DNA of 64,000 bases from an uncultured Roseobacter sp. GTDB taxonomy: Bacteria > Pseudomonadota > Alphaproteobacteria > Rhodobacterales > Rhodobacteraceae. How positions within the stretch are numbered: position 1 is the first letter of the stretch; every line of letters starts with the position of its first letter. The stretch spans positions 186,001 through 250,000 of the forward strand of contig NZ_CANLYL010000003.1 of assembly GCF_947495275.1 (NCBI RefSeq). The letters are read 5' to 3'. The notes below the pieces were generated by a model. The model made no database searches. It had not been told where the DNA came from and saw only the letters and a list, made by a program, of their open reading frames with translations. Positions 16,671-27,219 of the stretch are shown here, piece after piece. The position numbers and the translations under genes are program-made.

Positions 16671-19444
16671 CCGTTCTGGGCGGCATAGGCTTCACCTCAC
16701 CCTGGTTGCTGTTGGCCCTGCTGACGCTACCGATCCTCTGGCTGATCCTGCGCGCCGTACCCCCTGCGCCCATCCGCAGGCGGTTTCCCGGAGTGGCCCT
16801 GCTTTTGGGGCTCACGGACGATGAAACCGTCTCCGACCGCACGCCCTGGTGGCTGTTGCTGCTGCGCATGCTGGCGATCGCGGCGATCATTCTGGGTCTG
16901 GCAGGGCCGGTTCTGAACCCCAGCGAAGATCAGGCGCAGGGCGATGGTCCCTTGCTGATCGTGCTTGATGGCAGTTGGGCCGGGGCGACGCGCTGGTCCG
17001 ATCAGGAAGAAGCCATCGCAGCACAGCTGACCCGCGCCAGCCGCGCCGGGCGCACCGTTGCCTTCCTCGACATGGCGCGCCCGCAGCCCCCCGTTTTCCA
17101 GACCGCTGATGCCTGGCGCAGCCGCCTGCCCGGGTTCCGGCCGGCCCCGTGGCAACCCAGTGCCGCACATGCTGCTCAGGCGGTTTCCTTCGCCGCGACA
17201 GAGGGCGGTTTCGACACGCTCTGGTTCAGTGACGGGCTCGATTACCCCGGGCGCGAGGCGGCATTGGACGCCTTTGAGGCCAAAGGCGGGGTCGAGGTTT
17301 ATCAGACCGCGGCAAATGTCCTGGCGCTCAGCCCCGCCGGGTTTGAGGATGGCGCGGTACAGCTTACGGCCATTCGTGCAGCCGCCGGGCCGGAACGCGA
17401 AGTGACGTTTCAGGCCAACGGACGCGATCCCGCTGGCAACGCCAGCATTCTGGCCACAGCAACGGCAAGTTTTGCAGCGGGTGAGACAACCGCCAGCACT
17501 GCCCTGTCGATACCCTCCGAAATGCGCGCGCGGGTCACGCGTTTTGACCTGCAAGGCCAACGCTCGGCAGGGACAACAACCCTTGCGGATGACGGTCTGA
17601 GACGCCGGGAAGTCGCCCTGATCTCGGGCACAGAGAACCGCGAAGGCCTGCCGCTTCTGTCACCGATGCACTATATCGAACAGGCGCTTCTGCCGACGGC
17701 GGACCTTATCCGCGGCGATCTGCGCGACGTGTTGCCTGCCAACCCCGATGTGATCGTTCTGGCGGATGTGGCCACGCTGGCCCCGGCCGAGGCCGAGGAG
17801 CTTGGGGCGTGGATCGACGAGGGCGGCATGCTGGTGCGCTTTGCCGGCCCGCGCATTGCCGCCAGCGATGTCAGTCGCATTGACGAGGACCCGATGATGC
17901 CCGTGCGGCTACGTTCGGGCGGGCGCACGGTGGGCGGCGCAATGAGCTGGGGCGCGCCCAAGAAACTGGCACCCTTCCGCGAAACCTCTCCCTTCTTTGG
18001 TCTGCAAATTCCCGACGATGTGCAGATCACCAGTCAGGTCATGGCGCAACCCGACCCCACGCTGGCAGCCCGCGTCATTGCCGAACTGACCGACGGCACG
18101 CCGCTGGTCACGCGCAAGACCCGCGAACAGGGGCAGATCGTGCTTTTCCACATCACTGCGACGGCGGATTGGTCGACCCTGCCGCTCTCCGGATTGTTCG
18201 TGCAGATGCTGGAACGCCTCGCTGTGTCGACCTCCGCCACCCGCCCCGACGCGGTTCAGCTTGAAGGCACCACCTGGACGCCGGAACTGGTGATGGATGG
18301 GTTCGGCACGCTCAGTGATGCGGGAACCTTACCCGGCGTGCCGGGACCAGACCTGCTGAACGCGCCGCCCGGTCCGGACATGCAACCCGGCATCTATGCC
18401 TCGGGTGACCGGCGATTGGCGCGCAATGTCATTGAGGCAGAAACAACGATCACCCCGGTGTCCTGGCCCGCGCGCATCCCCGTCAAGGGCTTCGCGGTAC
18501 CTCCGGAACAACCCGTTGCCGGATGGCTTCTGAGCCTCGCCATACTTCTGCTTCTGGCGGATGTCGTGGCCTCCCTGTCCCTGTCCGGACGGCTGCTTGG
18601 CAACGTCAACCGCGCCGCGATGATGGCGCTGATGCTGGCGGTGCCTTTGGCGCTCCCGGACCGGGCAAGCGCCCAGAGCGCCGAAGAAGATATCTTTGCC
18701 CTTGATGCCACCGCCGAACTGACCCTGGCCTACGTCAAAACCGGTAATGACCGGGTGGATGAGATATCCCAAGCCGGGTTGCGCGGGCTGTCGGATACGC
18801 TGTTTTTCCGTACCTCTGTCGAGCCTGCCGCGCCCACCGGCGTTGATCTGGAAATGGATGAGTTGGCTTTCTTCCCGATCCTCTACTGGCCAATTACACC
18901 GGATCAGCCGCGCCCATCTTCCGAAGCTTACGTAAAGCTCAACGAATACCTGCGCTCCGGCGGGTTGATCCTGTTCGACACCCGTGACGCGGATATTGCG
19001 CGTTTTGGCGCATCCAGCCCCAATGGGCGCAAACTGCAGGATTTGGCCGCACCGCTCGACATTCCGCCACTGGAACCCCTGCCAGCCGATCATGTTCTGA
19101 CCCGCACCTTCTATCTGCTTCAGGATTTTCCCGGACGCCACGCCAGCCGCGATGTCTGGGTCGAAGCAGCACCCCCCGATGCCGAACAGGTTGAGGGCAT
19201 GCCCTTCCGCAACCTCAACGACGGGGTCACACCCGTGGTGATCGGCGGCAATGACTGGGCCGCCGCCTGGGCCGTGGCGTCGAACGGTGCGCCGCTGGTG
19301 CCCATCGGGCGGGGGTTTACTGGCGAAAGGCAACGCGAAATCGCCTTCCGCTTCGGGGTCAATCTGGTGATGCATGTGCTGACCGGCAACTATAAGTCCG
19401 ATCAGGTGCATGTGCCTGCACTGCTCGACAGGTTGGGCCAATGA
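16667..19444 (+). CDS. BatA-like/DUF4159 membrane protein
   Basis: A 925-residue membrane protein with three parts. The N-terminal BatA-type region has two helices (about residues 8-28 and 58-80, beginning FTSPWLLLALLTLPILWLIL). A long periplasmic or cytosolic vWA-like middle holds LLIVLDGSWAG. Helices at about 615-635 and 645-662 precede the C-terminal DUF4159 domain (about 675-920) with FFPILYWPI and GGLILFDTRDAD. DUF4159 belongs to the class-I-glutamine-amidotransferase-like fold. The residues of a working vWA metal site are not all visible. Overlaps with both neighbours indicate a tightly coupled operon. The role is inferred to be envelope homeostasis or stress tolerance, as proposed for Bat operons. 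Confidence 0.88.
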   Translation: MTVLGGIGFTSPWLLLALLTLPILWLILRAVPPAPIRRRFPGVALLLGLTDDETVSDRTPWWLLLLRMLAIAAIILGLAGPVLNPSEDQAQGDGPLLIVLDGSWAGATRWSDQEEAIAAQLTRASRAGRTVAFLDMARPQPPVFQTADAWRSRLPGFRPAPWQPSAAHAAQAVSFAATEGGFDTLWFSDGLDYPGREAALDAFEAKGGVEVYQTAANVLALSPAGFEDGAVQLTAIRAAAGPEREVTFQANGRDPAGNASILATATASFAAGETTASTALSIPSEMRARVTRFDLQGQRSAGTTTLADDGLRRREVALISGTENREGLPLLSPMHYIEQALLPTADLIRGDLRDVLPANPDVIVLADVATLAPAEAEELGAWIDEGGMLVRFAGPRIAASDVSRIDEDPMMPVRLRSGGRTVGGAMSWGAPKKLAPFRETSPFFGLQIPDDVQITSQVMAQPDPTLAARVIAELTDGTPLVTRKTREQGQIVLFHITATADWSTLPLSGLFVQMLERLAVSTSATRPDAVQLEGTTWTPELVMDGFGTLSDAGTLPGVPGPDLLNAPPGPDMQPGIYASGDRRLARNVIEAETTITPVSWPARIPVKGFAVPPEQPVAGWLLSLAILLLLADVVASLSLSGRLLGNVNRAAMMALMLAVPLALPDRASAQSAEEDIFALDATAELTLAYVKTGNDRVDEISQAGLRGLSDTLFFRTSVEPAAPTGVDLEMDELAFFPILYWPITPDQPRPSSEAYVKLNEYLRSGGLILFDTRDADIARFGASSPNGRKLQDLAAPLDIPPLEPLPADHVLTRTFYLLQDFPGRHASRDVWVEAAPPDAEQVEGMPFRNLNDGVTPVVIGGNDWAAAWAVASNGAPLVPIGRGFTGERQREIAFRFGVNLVMHVLTGNYKSDQVHVPALLDRLGQ

Positions 19445-21483
19445 CCGGCAGCATCGTCTTTGATCCGCTCATCCCCTGGCCGCTGCTGGTCATGGTAGGT
19501 GTCATTGCGGCCATCGGCGTGATGCTGGCCATTGTCCGGCGGCTGAACGGCTGGGCCCTGCGCGCGCTGGCGGCACTGGTGATCCTGGGCGCGCTGACCG
19601 GCCCCTCCTACCAGCAGGAGGATCGCGCGCCACTCACCGACATCGTGATCCTGCTCGAAGATGAAAGCGCCAGCCAGCAACTCTCCGACCGCGCCGAACA
19701 GGTCGCCACCTCCGCTGAAACACTGGCCGCCCGCATCGCCGCCCGTCCCAACACCGAGGTGCGCCGCGTAACGGTTCCGGATGGCGAAGGTGACGCGGGC
19801 ACCCAGCTCATGACCGCGCTCTCAAAGGCACTTGCCGAAGAACCCCGCGCACGGATCGCCGGCATTCTGGCGCTCAGCGATGGCCGCGTGCATGACGCCG
19901 ATCTGCCGGTCGATCTGCCTGCCCCGATGCATCTGTTGATGACAGGCAAACAAAGCGATTGGGATCGCCGCCTGAGCATCCGCAATGCCCCCGCCTTTGC
20001 CATCATTGGCGAACCTGTGACGCTCACGCTGCGTATCGAGGATATGGGCGCGGCCCCGCAAGGCAGCGGACTGGCGCCCCTTGAAATCTCCGTCGATGGC
20101 GACCCGCCGCAACGTTTTGACGTCCCACTTGGGCAGGATATCGAATTGCCTGTGACTCTACCGCATGGCGGACGTAACGTGATCCAGTTCACAGTACCCA
20201 TGGCCGAGGGTGAATTGACGGATCGCAACAACACGGCCCTCATCCAAATGAACGGGGTACGTGACCGCCTGCGTGTGCTTCTGGTCAGTGGCGAGCCGCA
20301 TCCGGGCGGCCGCACCTGGCGTAACCTGCTGAAATCAGACAGTTCCGTCGATCTGGTGCACTTCACCATTCTAAGGCCCCCCGAAAAGCAAGACGGTGTG
20401 CCGGTCAATGAACTCTCGCTCATCGCTTTCCCGACCCGCGAGCTTTTTCTGGAAAAGATCACTGATTTCGACCTGATCATTTTTGACCGCTACAAGCGCC
20501 GTGGCATCCTGCCGGCGCTCTATCTGGACAATGTCGCCAATTACATTCAGCAGGGCGGCGCGGTTCTGGTGGCGGCGGGCGAGGATTTCGCCGGTGCCGA
20601 CAGCATATTCCGCTCGCCGCTTGGCACGGTGCTACCAGCCGCACCCACTGCCCGCGTTCTTGAACAGCCTTATCTGCCGACGATCACCGACCTTGGCGCG
20701 CGTCATCCCGTGACAACCGATCTTCCGATGAACGGGGACTGGGGGCGCTGGTTGCGGCAGATCGATGTGACCGAAGCCAAAGGCAACGTTGTCATGTCAG
20801 GTGTGGGCGAACGCCCGCTCCTCGTGCTGGACCGGGTCGGCGAGGGACGCGTTGCCTTGCTGGCCTCTGATCACGCGTGGCTGTGGAACCGCGGATACGA
20901 AGGCGGCGGACCGCAACTGGAACTGCTGCGGCGTCTTGCGCATTGGATGATGAAAGAACCCGAGCTCGAAGAGGAATCACTGACTGCAGAGGCGACCGGG
21001 CAGACGATGCGCATCCGGCGGCGCACGCTTGAGGACAGCGTCCCCCCGCTGACCCTCACAGATCCCTCCGGCAATCAATCCGAAATGACCCTCGACGAGG
21101 TGAGCCCCGGTGTTTTTGAAGGTATGTTCGAAGGCCCCGAAATCGGTCTCTACCGGCTGGAGAATGGCGATCAGCTTGCAGTTATCGGCCTTGGCCCTGC
21201 CGCCCCGCGCGAATTTGAACAGACGATTGCAACCGCCGATATTCTAACCCCGGTACTGGCAGGATTGCGCGGCGGCACCACGCGCATCGAAGACGGGTTA
21301 CCAAGGATTCGCAACGTCCGCGCAGGCCGCCCCGCTGCCGGGCGTGGATGGGTGGGCCTCACGCCCCGCGATGCCTTTGAAACCCGGGACGTGCGGCAAA
21401 CCAACCTGTTGCCGGGGTGGCTTGTCCTGCTGTTGTCCGCTGCATTCATCACCGCGGCCTGGCTGCGCGAAGGCCGCAGATAA
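19441..21483 (+). CDS. Large membrane protein of the MoxR operon, glutamine-amidotransferase-like fold
   Basis: A 680-residue membrane protein, last of the MoxR operon, starting inside the stop of the DUF4159 gene. Three hydrophobic helices lie at the N-terminus (about residues 12-32, 38-50 and 48-58) and one at the very end (LLPGWLVLLLSAAFITAAWL). Between them is a large extracytoplasmic region with a vWA-like start (DIVILLEDESASQQL), an immunoglobulin-like stretch, and an amidotransferase-like fold (RVLLVSGEPHPGGRTWRNLL, then GGAVLVAAGEDFAG). The Cys-His catalytic pair of true amidotransferases is not visible, so it is probably structural or regulatory. It has no known function beyond the association with MoxR. 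Confidence 0.82.
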   Translation: MTGSIVFDPLIPWPLLVMVGVIAAIGVMLAIVRRLNGWALRALAALVILGALTGPSYQQEDRAPLTDIVILLEDESASQQLSDRAEQVATSAETLAARIAARPNTEVRRVTVPDGEGDAGTQLMTALSKALAEEPRARIAGILALSDGRVHDADLPVDLPAPMHLLMTGKQSDWDRRLSIRNAPAFAIIGEPVTLTLRIEDMGAAPQGSGLAPLEISVDGDPPQRFDVPLGQDIELPVTLPHGGRNVIQFTVPMAEGELTDRNNTALIQMNGVRDRLRVLLVSGEPHPGGRTWRNLLKSDSSVDLVHFTILRPPEKQDGVPVNELSLIAFPTRELFLEKITDFDLIIFDRYKRRGILPALYLDNVANYIQQGGAVLVAAGEDFAGADSIFRSPLGTVLPAAPTARVLEQPYLPTITDLGARHPVTTDLPMNGDWGRWLRQIDVTEAKGNVVMSGVGERPLLVLDRVGEGRVALLASDHAWLWNRGYEGGGPQLELLRRLAHWMMKEPELEEESLTAEATGQTMRIRRRTLEDSVPPLTLTDPSGNQSEMTLDEVSPGVFEGMFEGPEIGLYRLENGDQLAVIGLGPAAPREFEQTIATADILTPVLAGLRGGTTRIEDGLPRIRNVRAGRPAAGRGWVGLTPRDAFETRDVRQTNLLPGWLVLLLSAAFITAAWLREGRR

Positions 21484-21609
21484 CCCGCATGATCAGGCCA
21501 AAACTGTTGGTTTGGCACGGGCTCTCTACTTTCACCGCCATGAATTAAACAGATATTCACGACATTTGTGAAAAACTGCCGCAATTGGAACGAAATTGCC
21601 GGTGATCGG

Positions 21610-23922
21610 ATGAGTCTCGCCAACAAACTGGCTGAGGAACGACGTGGCAGATTGGCTGCTGAACGCCTGCTTGAACTCAAGCAGGCAGAGCTTTTTGCTG
21701 CCAATCGCAAACTTGGCGCCCATGCCAAGGCCTTGTCGCATCAGATCGTCGAAACCCAGGCCGAAGTGGCCAACGTCCGCGATGAGAACCAGCGCGTCAA
21801 ATCCGACCTTTCAGCGGCCCATGAAAAGATCGAGCTTGTCGAAAGGCGGCTGTGGCATTCGATTGAGACCATCAATGACGGTTTTGCCTTCTTCACGCCA
21901 GATCTGGAAATGATCATGGCAAACCGCTCGTATCTTGCGGTTTTCGACAAGCTTGAGGAGATCAAACCCGGTGTCAGCTATGTCACCATCCTGCAGGTTC
22001 TGACAGACGAGGGGATCGTCAACACCGGGGACATGACGCCCGACGCCTGGCGTCAGATGATGATTGAACGGGTGCAATCCCCTGAGCCCGAACCGGTGGT
22101 CATCCGCCTGTGGAACGGCGAGTATATCAAGATCATCGACCAGCGTGGCCCGGACGGCGACATCATTTCGTTGGGTCTGAACATCACCGCCACCGTCAAA
22201 TACGAAGAGAAGTTGAAAGCCGCCCGCGAAAGTGCCGAGATTGCCAACCGGGCGAAATCGGCCTTCCTCGCCAATATGAGCCATGAGATTCGCACGCCCA
22301 TGAATGGTGTTGTCGGCATGGCGGATGTTCTGGTCGATACACCGCTGACCGAAGAGCAGCGTCTCTATGTAGACACGATCAAGAATTCGGGCGAAGCGCT
22401 GCTGGTGATCATCAACGACGTGCTCGATTACTCCAAGATCGAGGCGGAACGTCTCGATCTGCACCCTGAACCCTTTGATCTCGAACGATCAATTCTTGAA
22501 ATCATCATGCTGTTGCAATCAACCGCAAGGGACAAGGGGCTGGACCTGCTTCTGGATTACGATTTGTTCCTGCCATCGCAGTTTGTGGGGGATCCCGGGC
22601 GGATACGCCAGATCCTGACCAATCTGATGGGCAATGCAGTCAAATTCACACAAGAAGGTCACGTCACGGTAAAAGTGCGCGGTAAACCGGATGCCGAGGC
22701 CAAGAAAATGGCGCTCAGCGTGACGGTAGAAGATACCGGGATCGGCATTCCGGAAAATATGATCGACCATGTGTTCGGGGAATTCAATCAGGTCGAAAAT
22801 GAACGAAATCGCCAGTTTGACGGCACCGGTCTGGGCCTCGCCATCACCAAACGTTTGATCAAGATGATGGGCGGGCGTATCTGGCTGACCTCCGAAGAAG
22901 GGGTCGGGTCCTGCTTTGGCTTTGAAATTTCCTTTGATGTGGCGGACGCAATGGAGGCCGAACACCCGACCCTGCCCCCGGCGCTGCGGCACGTGATGGT
23001 CATCGACGATTTTGAACCCAACCGGTTGATCATGGGCCGCCAGATCGAAGAGCTTGGTCTCAAGGTCACGCTTTGTGAGGACGCGGCCTGCGGGTTGGCG
23101 CTTTTGGACCGGACAGTTGACGTTGTGTTGGTGGATCATATCATGGCCGATATGAACGGTATTCAGTTTGCTGAAACCGCGCGTCATGCCGGGCATAAAA
23201 TGCCCATTTTTCTGCTGAGTTCAAATGTCGGTCATGCCCATGCCGATCCGGCAAAAGGCGCGGTCGATGCGATTGCGCAAAAGCCCTATCCGCGGCATGA
23301 AATCCTGCAACGCCTGGCCGCCTTTGAGGCCAAAGCGGCGGAGCCGGAGGAGGACGCGCTCCCCAATCTTCCAATGCCAACATTCTCACGTCGCAGGGCA
23401 GATGCCAGCGCCCCGCCGACGGACGCGCCCGATGCTGTGATCGAGCCCTTGGTCGACACGGAAAGCCCCGCCGAGATCGAAGAACCCGCTGTCGACGCCC
23501 CGCGTCAGATGCGCATTCTGGCCGCAGAAGACAACAAAACCAACCAGCTTGTTCTGCGTAAAATGCTCAAGGATTTCGACATAGACCTGAAGTTTGCCAA
23601 CGACGGCATCGAAGCGGTCGAAGCCTACGACAGCTTTGAACCCGATCTGATCTTCATGGATATTTCCATGCCGCGAATGGATGGCAAGGAGGCCACCCAG
23701 ACGATCCGCAAAAAAGAGGAAACCTCAGGTCGGCATGTGCCCATCATCGCGCTCACCGCCCATGCCATGCAGGGCGACAACAAGGAAATCCTCGCCGTCG
23801 GGCTCGACCACTACATGTCAAAACCTGTCCGCAAGGCGGAAATGCACGCACATATCCTGGATTACTGCCCCGAAGAGGCGCTAAACCCGCGCCCCGATGT
23901 TCCCGATCAGGAAGCCGGGTAG
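21610..23922 (+). CDS. Hybrid sensor histidine kinase with two receiver domains
   Basis: A 770-residue cytoplasmic signalling protein. Order: N-terminal coiled coil (1-75), PAS-like domain (about 80-205, [15 protein letters not shown]), dimerisation and phosphotransfer helix with [14 protein letters not shown] (His about 225), ATPase domain with DTGIGIP and [14 protein letters not shown] (about 330-450), receiver 1 (about 462-575, phospho-Asp about 509 in VLVDHI), linker rich in Pro and Glu, receiver 2 (about 634-760, phospho-Asp about 684 in LIFMDISMP). It has no transmembrane helices and no HPt domain, so a separate phosphotransfer protein must act downstream. The ATG at 21610 is chosen by the coiled-coil start; its ribosome site is weak. 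Signal and target are not known. Confidence 0.93.
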   Translation: MSLANKLAEERRGRLAAERLLELKQAELFAANRKLGAHAKALSHQIVETQAEVANVRDENQRVKSDLSAAHEKIELVERRLWHSIETINDGFAFFTPDLEMIMANRSYLAVFDKLEEIKPGVSYVTILQVLTDEGIVNTGDMTPDAWRQMMIERVQSPEPEPVVIRLWNGEYIKIIDQRGPDGDIISLGLNITATVKYEEKLKAARESAEIANRAKSAFLANMSHEIRTPMNGVVGMADVLVDTPLTEEQRLYVDTIKNSGEALLVIINDVLDYSKIEAERLDLHPEPFDLERSILEIIMLLQSTARDKGLDLLLDYDLFLPSQFVGDPGRIRQILTNLMGNAVKFTQEGHVTVKVRGKPDAEAKKMALSVTVEDTGIGIPENMIDHVFGEFNQVENERNRQFDGTGLGLAITKRLIKMMGGRIWLTSEEGVGSCFGFEISFDVADAMEAEHPTLPPALRHVMVIDDFEPNRLIMGRQIEELGLKVTLCEDAACGLALLDRTVDVVLVDHIMADMNGIQFAETARHAGHKMPIFLLSSNVGHAHADPAKGAVDAIAQKPYPRHEILQRLAAFEAKAAEPEEDALPNLPMPTFSRRRADASAPPTDAPDAVIEPLVDTESPAEIEEPAVDAPRQMRILAAEDNKTNQLVLRKMLKDFDIDLKFANDGIEAVEAYDSFEPDLIFMDISMPRMDGKEATQTIRKKEETSGRHVPIIALTAHAMQGDNKEILAVGLDHYMSKPVRKAEMHAHILDYCPEEALNPRPDVPDQEAG

Positions 23923-24686
23923 GGCCGCACAAAGACGGGGCGGTCCGGTTGTGACAGTGCCGCGTCATGGCGGTAACCGCCGGTGGTGAAACCCAGCACC
24001 TCTTCCGGGTCGTCAAGCCGCTGCTGAATGACAAAACGCGCCATAGACCCGCGTGCCTTCTTGGCAAAGAAACTGACAATTTTCGGACCTTTGCCATCCT
24101 CCTTGTCTTCCATGAAGCTCGGCGTAATGACCCGCAGTTTCAGCGCTTTGCGCGCAACTGCGCCAAAATATTCCTGACTGGCACAATTGATCAGAACGTC
24201 CGACCCCAATGCCTCGGCCTGCACGTTGAGCGCTTTGGAAAGCCCGTCGCGCCAATAGTCATAGAGGGAGTTGCCGCGCCGCGTCTTCAGACGGCTGCCC
24301 ATTTCCAGACGGTAGGGCTGGATCGCGTCCAATGGCCGCAACAGCCCGTAGAGCCCCGACAGAATGCGCAGGTGATCCTGCGCCCAGGCCATTTCATCCG
24401 CATCAAGGCTCTGCGCCTCCAATCCCTGATAGGTGTCACCTGCAAAAGCCAGCGCTGCGGGCCGCGTGATCTGGGGTGCCGGGTCATCGGCAAAGGCGGC
24501 GAACCGGTCGCGGTTCAGCCGGGCCAGATCATCGGAGAGATCCATCAGCCCCTTGAGCTTGCCAAGCGTCAGGTTGCGCGCCGTTTTGACCAGCCGCCGG
24601 GCATCTTCGTGAAACGCGGGCTCTGTCATCGTGACATCCCGCTCTGCCCAATCCAGCCGTTTGGCCGGTGAAATCACCACCAACAT
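23907..24686 (-). CDS. yaaA: Peroxide stress protein YaaA
   Basis: A 259-residue member of the YaaA/DUF328 family, which in E. coli lowers free iron during peroxide stress and binds DNA. The family signature is complete: MLVVISPAKRLDW at the start, AFAGDTYQGL (about residue 78), LRILSGLYGLLRPLD (about 105) with the conserved helix-hairpin region, PYRLEMGSRL, NCASQEYF and the C-terminal KARGSMARFVI. The gene is convergent with the hybrid kinase and the two coding regions overlap by 16 bases at their ends, so antisense effects between the transcripts are possible. Confidence 0.95.
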   Translation of the reverse strand: MLVVISPAKRLDWAERDVTMTEPAFHEDARRLVKTARNLTLGKLKGLMDLSDDLARLNRDRFAAFADDPAPQITRPAALAFAGDTYQGLEAQSLDADEMAWAQDHLRILSGLYGLLRPLDAIQPYRLEMGSRLKTRRGNSLYDYWRDGLSKALNVQAEALGSDVLINCASQEYFGAVARKALKLRVITPSFMEDKEDGKGPKIVSFFAKKARGSMARFVIQQRLDDPEEVLGFTTGGYRHDAALSQPDRPVFVRPYPAS

Positions 24687-24740
24687 ATTGTCATCCCCAT
24701 TCTCATTTGCGCGGAGGGCAACGCCCCCTCGCTGCGCGAC

Positions 24741-26786
24741 TTAGCTCGCCTCCCGCAGGACGTCCAGAAAGGCCGGGCCAAATCTTTGCGCCCGACGATC
24801 CCCTAACAGCCGTTGAAGGGCGGTGGAATCCGCATCACGCAATTGTGCCACCTTCGCCAGCAGAGAGGCCGAGCAGCTCAGCGGTTTGTCTGTCCCTTCC
24901 GCGCCACGCGACAGATCGGCCTGAACGGCCAGCAACTGGTCATAGATTGAGCCCGCCTCGCGCCCCGCCAGCTTGCGCCGCGTGGGATGCATATGGGTCA
25001 CCTCGCCGCTGATCACCTCCAGAAATGCAGCGCCGTAGCGTTCCAGCTTCTTGGCCCCCACGCCGGAAACCTGTGCCATCGCGTCCAGCGACTGCGGCCT
25101 GGTTTGCGCCATTTCGATCAGGGTGCGGTCATTGAAAATCACATAGGCCGGAACCTTGGCGGCTTCGGCAAAAGCCCGGCGTTTGGCCTTCAGCGCGGAC
25201 AGAAGCGGCGCGTCTTCGTCAGAAACCATCGCCTTGACGGCCGGCCTGCGGTTGGAGGCCGCCGCGCGGATGCTGTCGCGCCGCAGCATGATCTGGGCTT
25301 CATCCCGCAGGATCGGCAAGGCGGCGTCGGTCATTCGAAGTGCACCATGGCGATCCGGATCGGGCCGCACCAGATCATATCCCATCATCTGACGGAAAAT
25401 CGCCTGCCACTGGCGACGGTCGTATTCAGCACCCACGCCATAAGTGGGCAAAGACTGATGACCCCGTTGGCGGATCTTGTCTGTCTCGTTACCGATCAGA
25501 ATGTCGATCAGATGGCCCGCACCGAACCACTCTTCCGTGCGCAAAATGGCCGACAGGGCCTTGCGCACCGCGGTGGTTCCGTCAAAGACCTCCGCTGGCT
25601 GGTCGCAAAGATCGCAATGACCACAGGTCACATCCCGTTCGCCAAAATATTCCAGCAGGGTTTTGCGGCGGCATGTCAGCGCTTCGGCCAGACCCAGAAG
25701 CGCGTTCAGACGCCCGTGATCCGCCGCACGTCTTTCCGGCGGGGCGAGGCCCTCGTCAATCTGGGCGCGGCGCAGCCGGATGTCTTCGGGACCAAAAAAC
25801 GTCAGGGTTTCGGCAGGTGCCCCGTCGCGACCGGCGCGTCCGATCTCCTGATAATAGGCCTCGATGGATTTCGGCAGGTCCGCATGCGCCACCCAACGGA
25901 TGTCCGGCTTGTCGATGCCCATGCCAAACGCCACAGTCGCCGCCACGATCAACCCGTCCTCGCGCTGAAAACGGGTCTCGGCGATGCGGCGGTCGTCAGC
26001 CTCCATGCCACCATGGTAATGCATCGCCGCATGGCCTGCCTCGCGCAGCGCCCCGGCAAGGCTTTCGGTCTTGGCGCGCGTGCCGCAATAGACGATGCCG
26101 GATTGCCCCTTGCGGGCAGCGGCGAAATCCAAAATTTGTCGACGCGGCCCGTCCTTGGCGGCAAACCCAAGATGAATATTGGGCCGGTCGAACCCTTGCA
26201 AAAATTCCCGGGGGGCCTGCCCGTCAAACAGCTTTTCGACAATCTCCACCCGCGTTTCGCGATCCGCCGTTGCCGTGAACGCCGCCAGCGGAACGTTCAA
26301 TGCCTGCCGCAAGGCCCCTATGCGCAGGTAATCGGGGCGAAAATCATGGCCCCACTGGCTGACACAGTGGGCTTCATCCACGGCGATCAGCGATACGCCC
26401 ACACGTTGCAGCAACCCCATGGCAGCCCCGGCCGCCAAACGCTCCGGGGCCATATAAAGCAGTTTGAGCCTGCCCACCTCCAGCGCCTCAAAGACCGCAT
26501 CGGTTTCTTCCGGCGTGTTGCCGGAGGTCAGCGCCCCGGCACTGACACCGGCTTCCTGCAAGGCGCGCACCTGATCGCGCATCAGGGCAATCAGGGGGGA
26601 TATGACAACCGTTACCCCCTCGCGCAGCAGCGCAGGCAGTTGAAAACAAAGAGATTTCCCGCCCCCCGTGGGCATGATCGCAAGGGTGTTTTCACCAGCG
26701 CTCACCGCCTCGACAATCTCCGCCTGACCGGGGCGAAAATCATCAAAACCAAACACATCCTGCAACAGAGTGGCAGCGCCTGTCAT
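24741..26786 (-). CDS. recQ: ATP-dependent DNA helicase RecQ
   Basis: A 681-residue 3'-5' DNA helicase for recombination and replication-fork repair. Helicase motifs are clear: FRPGQAEIVEAV, Walker A PTGGGKSLCF (residues 39-48), DEAHCVSQWGHDFRPDY (about 135), and in domain 2 GRAGRDGAPAETLTFF. The RQC domain has the zinc-binding Cys set (CRRKTLLEYFGERDVTCGHC then CDQ, about 365-390). The HRDC domain follows (about 520-600, LPAYVIF-like PAYVIFNDRTLIEMA). It is followed by yaaA in the same direction after 54 bases, possibly as one transcript. Confidence 0.97.
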   Translation of the reverse strand: MTGAATLLQDVFGFDDFRPGQAEIVEAVSAGENTLAIMPTGGGKSLCFQLPALLREGVTVVISPLIALMRDQVRALQEAGVSAGALTSGNTPEETDAVFEALEVGRLKLLYMAPERLAAGAAMGLLQRVGVSLIAVDEAHCVSQWGHDFRPDYLRIGALRQALNVPLAAFTATADRETRVEIVEKLFDGQAPREFLQGFDRPNIHLGFAAKDGPRRQILDFAAARKGQSGIVYCGTRAKTESLAGALREAGHAAMHYHGGMEADDRRIAETRFQREDGLIVAATVAFGMGIDKPDIRWVAHADLPKSIEAYYQEIGRAGRDGAPAETLTFFGPEDIRLRRAQIDEGLAPPERRAADHGRLNALLGLAEALTCRRKTLLEYFGERDVTCGHCDLCDQPAEVFDGTTAVRKALSAILRTEEWFGAGHLIDILIGNETDKIRQRGHQSLPTYGVGAEYDRRQWQAIFRQMMGYDLVRPDPDRHGALRMTDAALPILRDEAQIMLRRDSIRAAASNRRPAVKAMVSDEDAPLLSALKAKRRAFAEAAKVPAYVIFNDRTLIEMAQTRPQSLDAMAQVSGVGAKKLERYGAAFLEVISGEVTHMHPTRRKLAGREAGSIYDQLLAVQADLSRGAEGTDKPLSCSASLLAKVAQLRDADSTALQRLLGDRRAQRFGPAFLDVLREAS

Positions 26787-26899
26787 CGGAAACCCTTATT
26801 GAAATCTGCTCTTTTGCCGCAGACTCCCACACTAAGGATTCGTGAACAAGCCTTCAGGCCTCGCCCAGGCCCAAAAAATCACCGCTCAGGGCAATTTGG

Positions 26900-27187
26900 C
26901 TAGAGAAAGAGCGCGTAGTTGTTGACCAGAACGATCCGCAGCACCGCCACCCCGATCAGAACCGCCAATGGGGCAAGATCAATCCCACCCATCGGAGGCA
27001 GAATGCGGCGCACCGGGCCATAGAGCGGCTCCAGAATGCGGTTCAGGCTATACCAGATCTGCGCCACCAGTTGTTGGCGGGTGTTGAGCACCTGAAAATT
27101 GATCAGCCAGCTCATGATCACATGGGCGATGATGAAAAACCACACCACGTTCAGCAGCAGCATCAGGATTTGGAACAGCGATTGCAT
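26900..27187 (-). CDS. YggT family membrane protein
   Basis: A 95-residue inner-membrane protein with two helices (about residues 5-25 and 70-92) flanking the conserved segment LNRILEPLYGPVRRILPPMGGIDLAPL. YggT proteins are widespread and have been linked to osmotic shock tolerance and to chloroplast thylakoid and nucleoid factors, but the biochemical role is open. The gene stands alone between recQ and the MFS gene, without a terminator that I could see. Confidence 0.92.
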   Translation of the reverse strand: MQSLFQILMLLLNVVWFFIIAHVIMSWLINFQVLNTRQQLVAQIWYSLNRILEPLYGPVRRILPPMGGIDLAPLAVLIGVAVLRIVLVNNYALFL

Positions 27188-27219
27188 CGGCAGACCTCTT
27201 TTTCGTATCGATGCTCAGT

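Noticed and set aside
24987-26903. A 638-codon open frame on the plus strand opposite recQ.
   Set aside because: It mirrors the recQ coding frame in GC-rich DNA, has no ribosome site and no recognisable domains, while the minus-strand frame is a complete RecQ.
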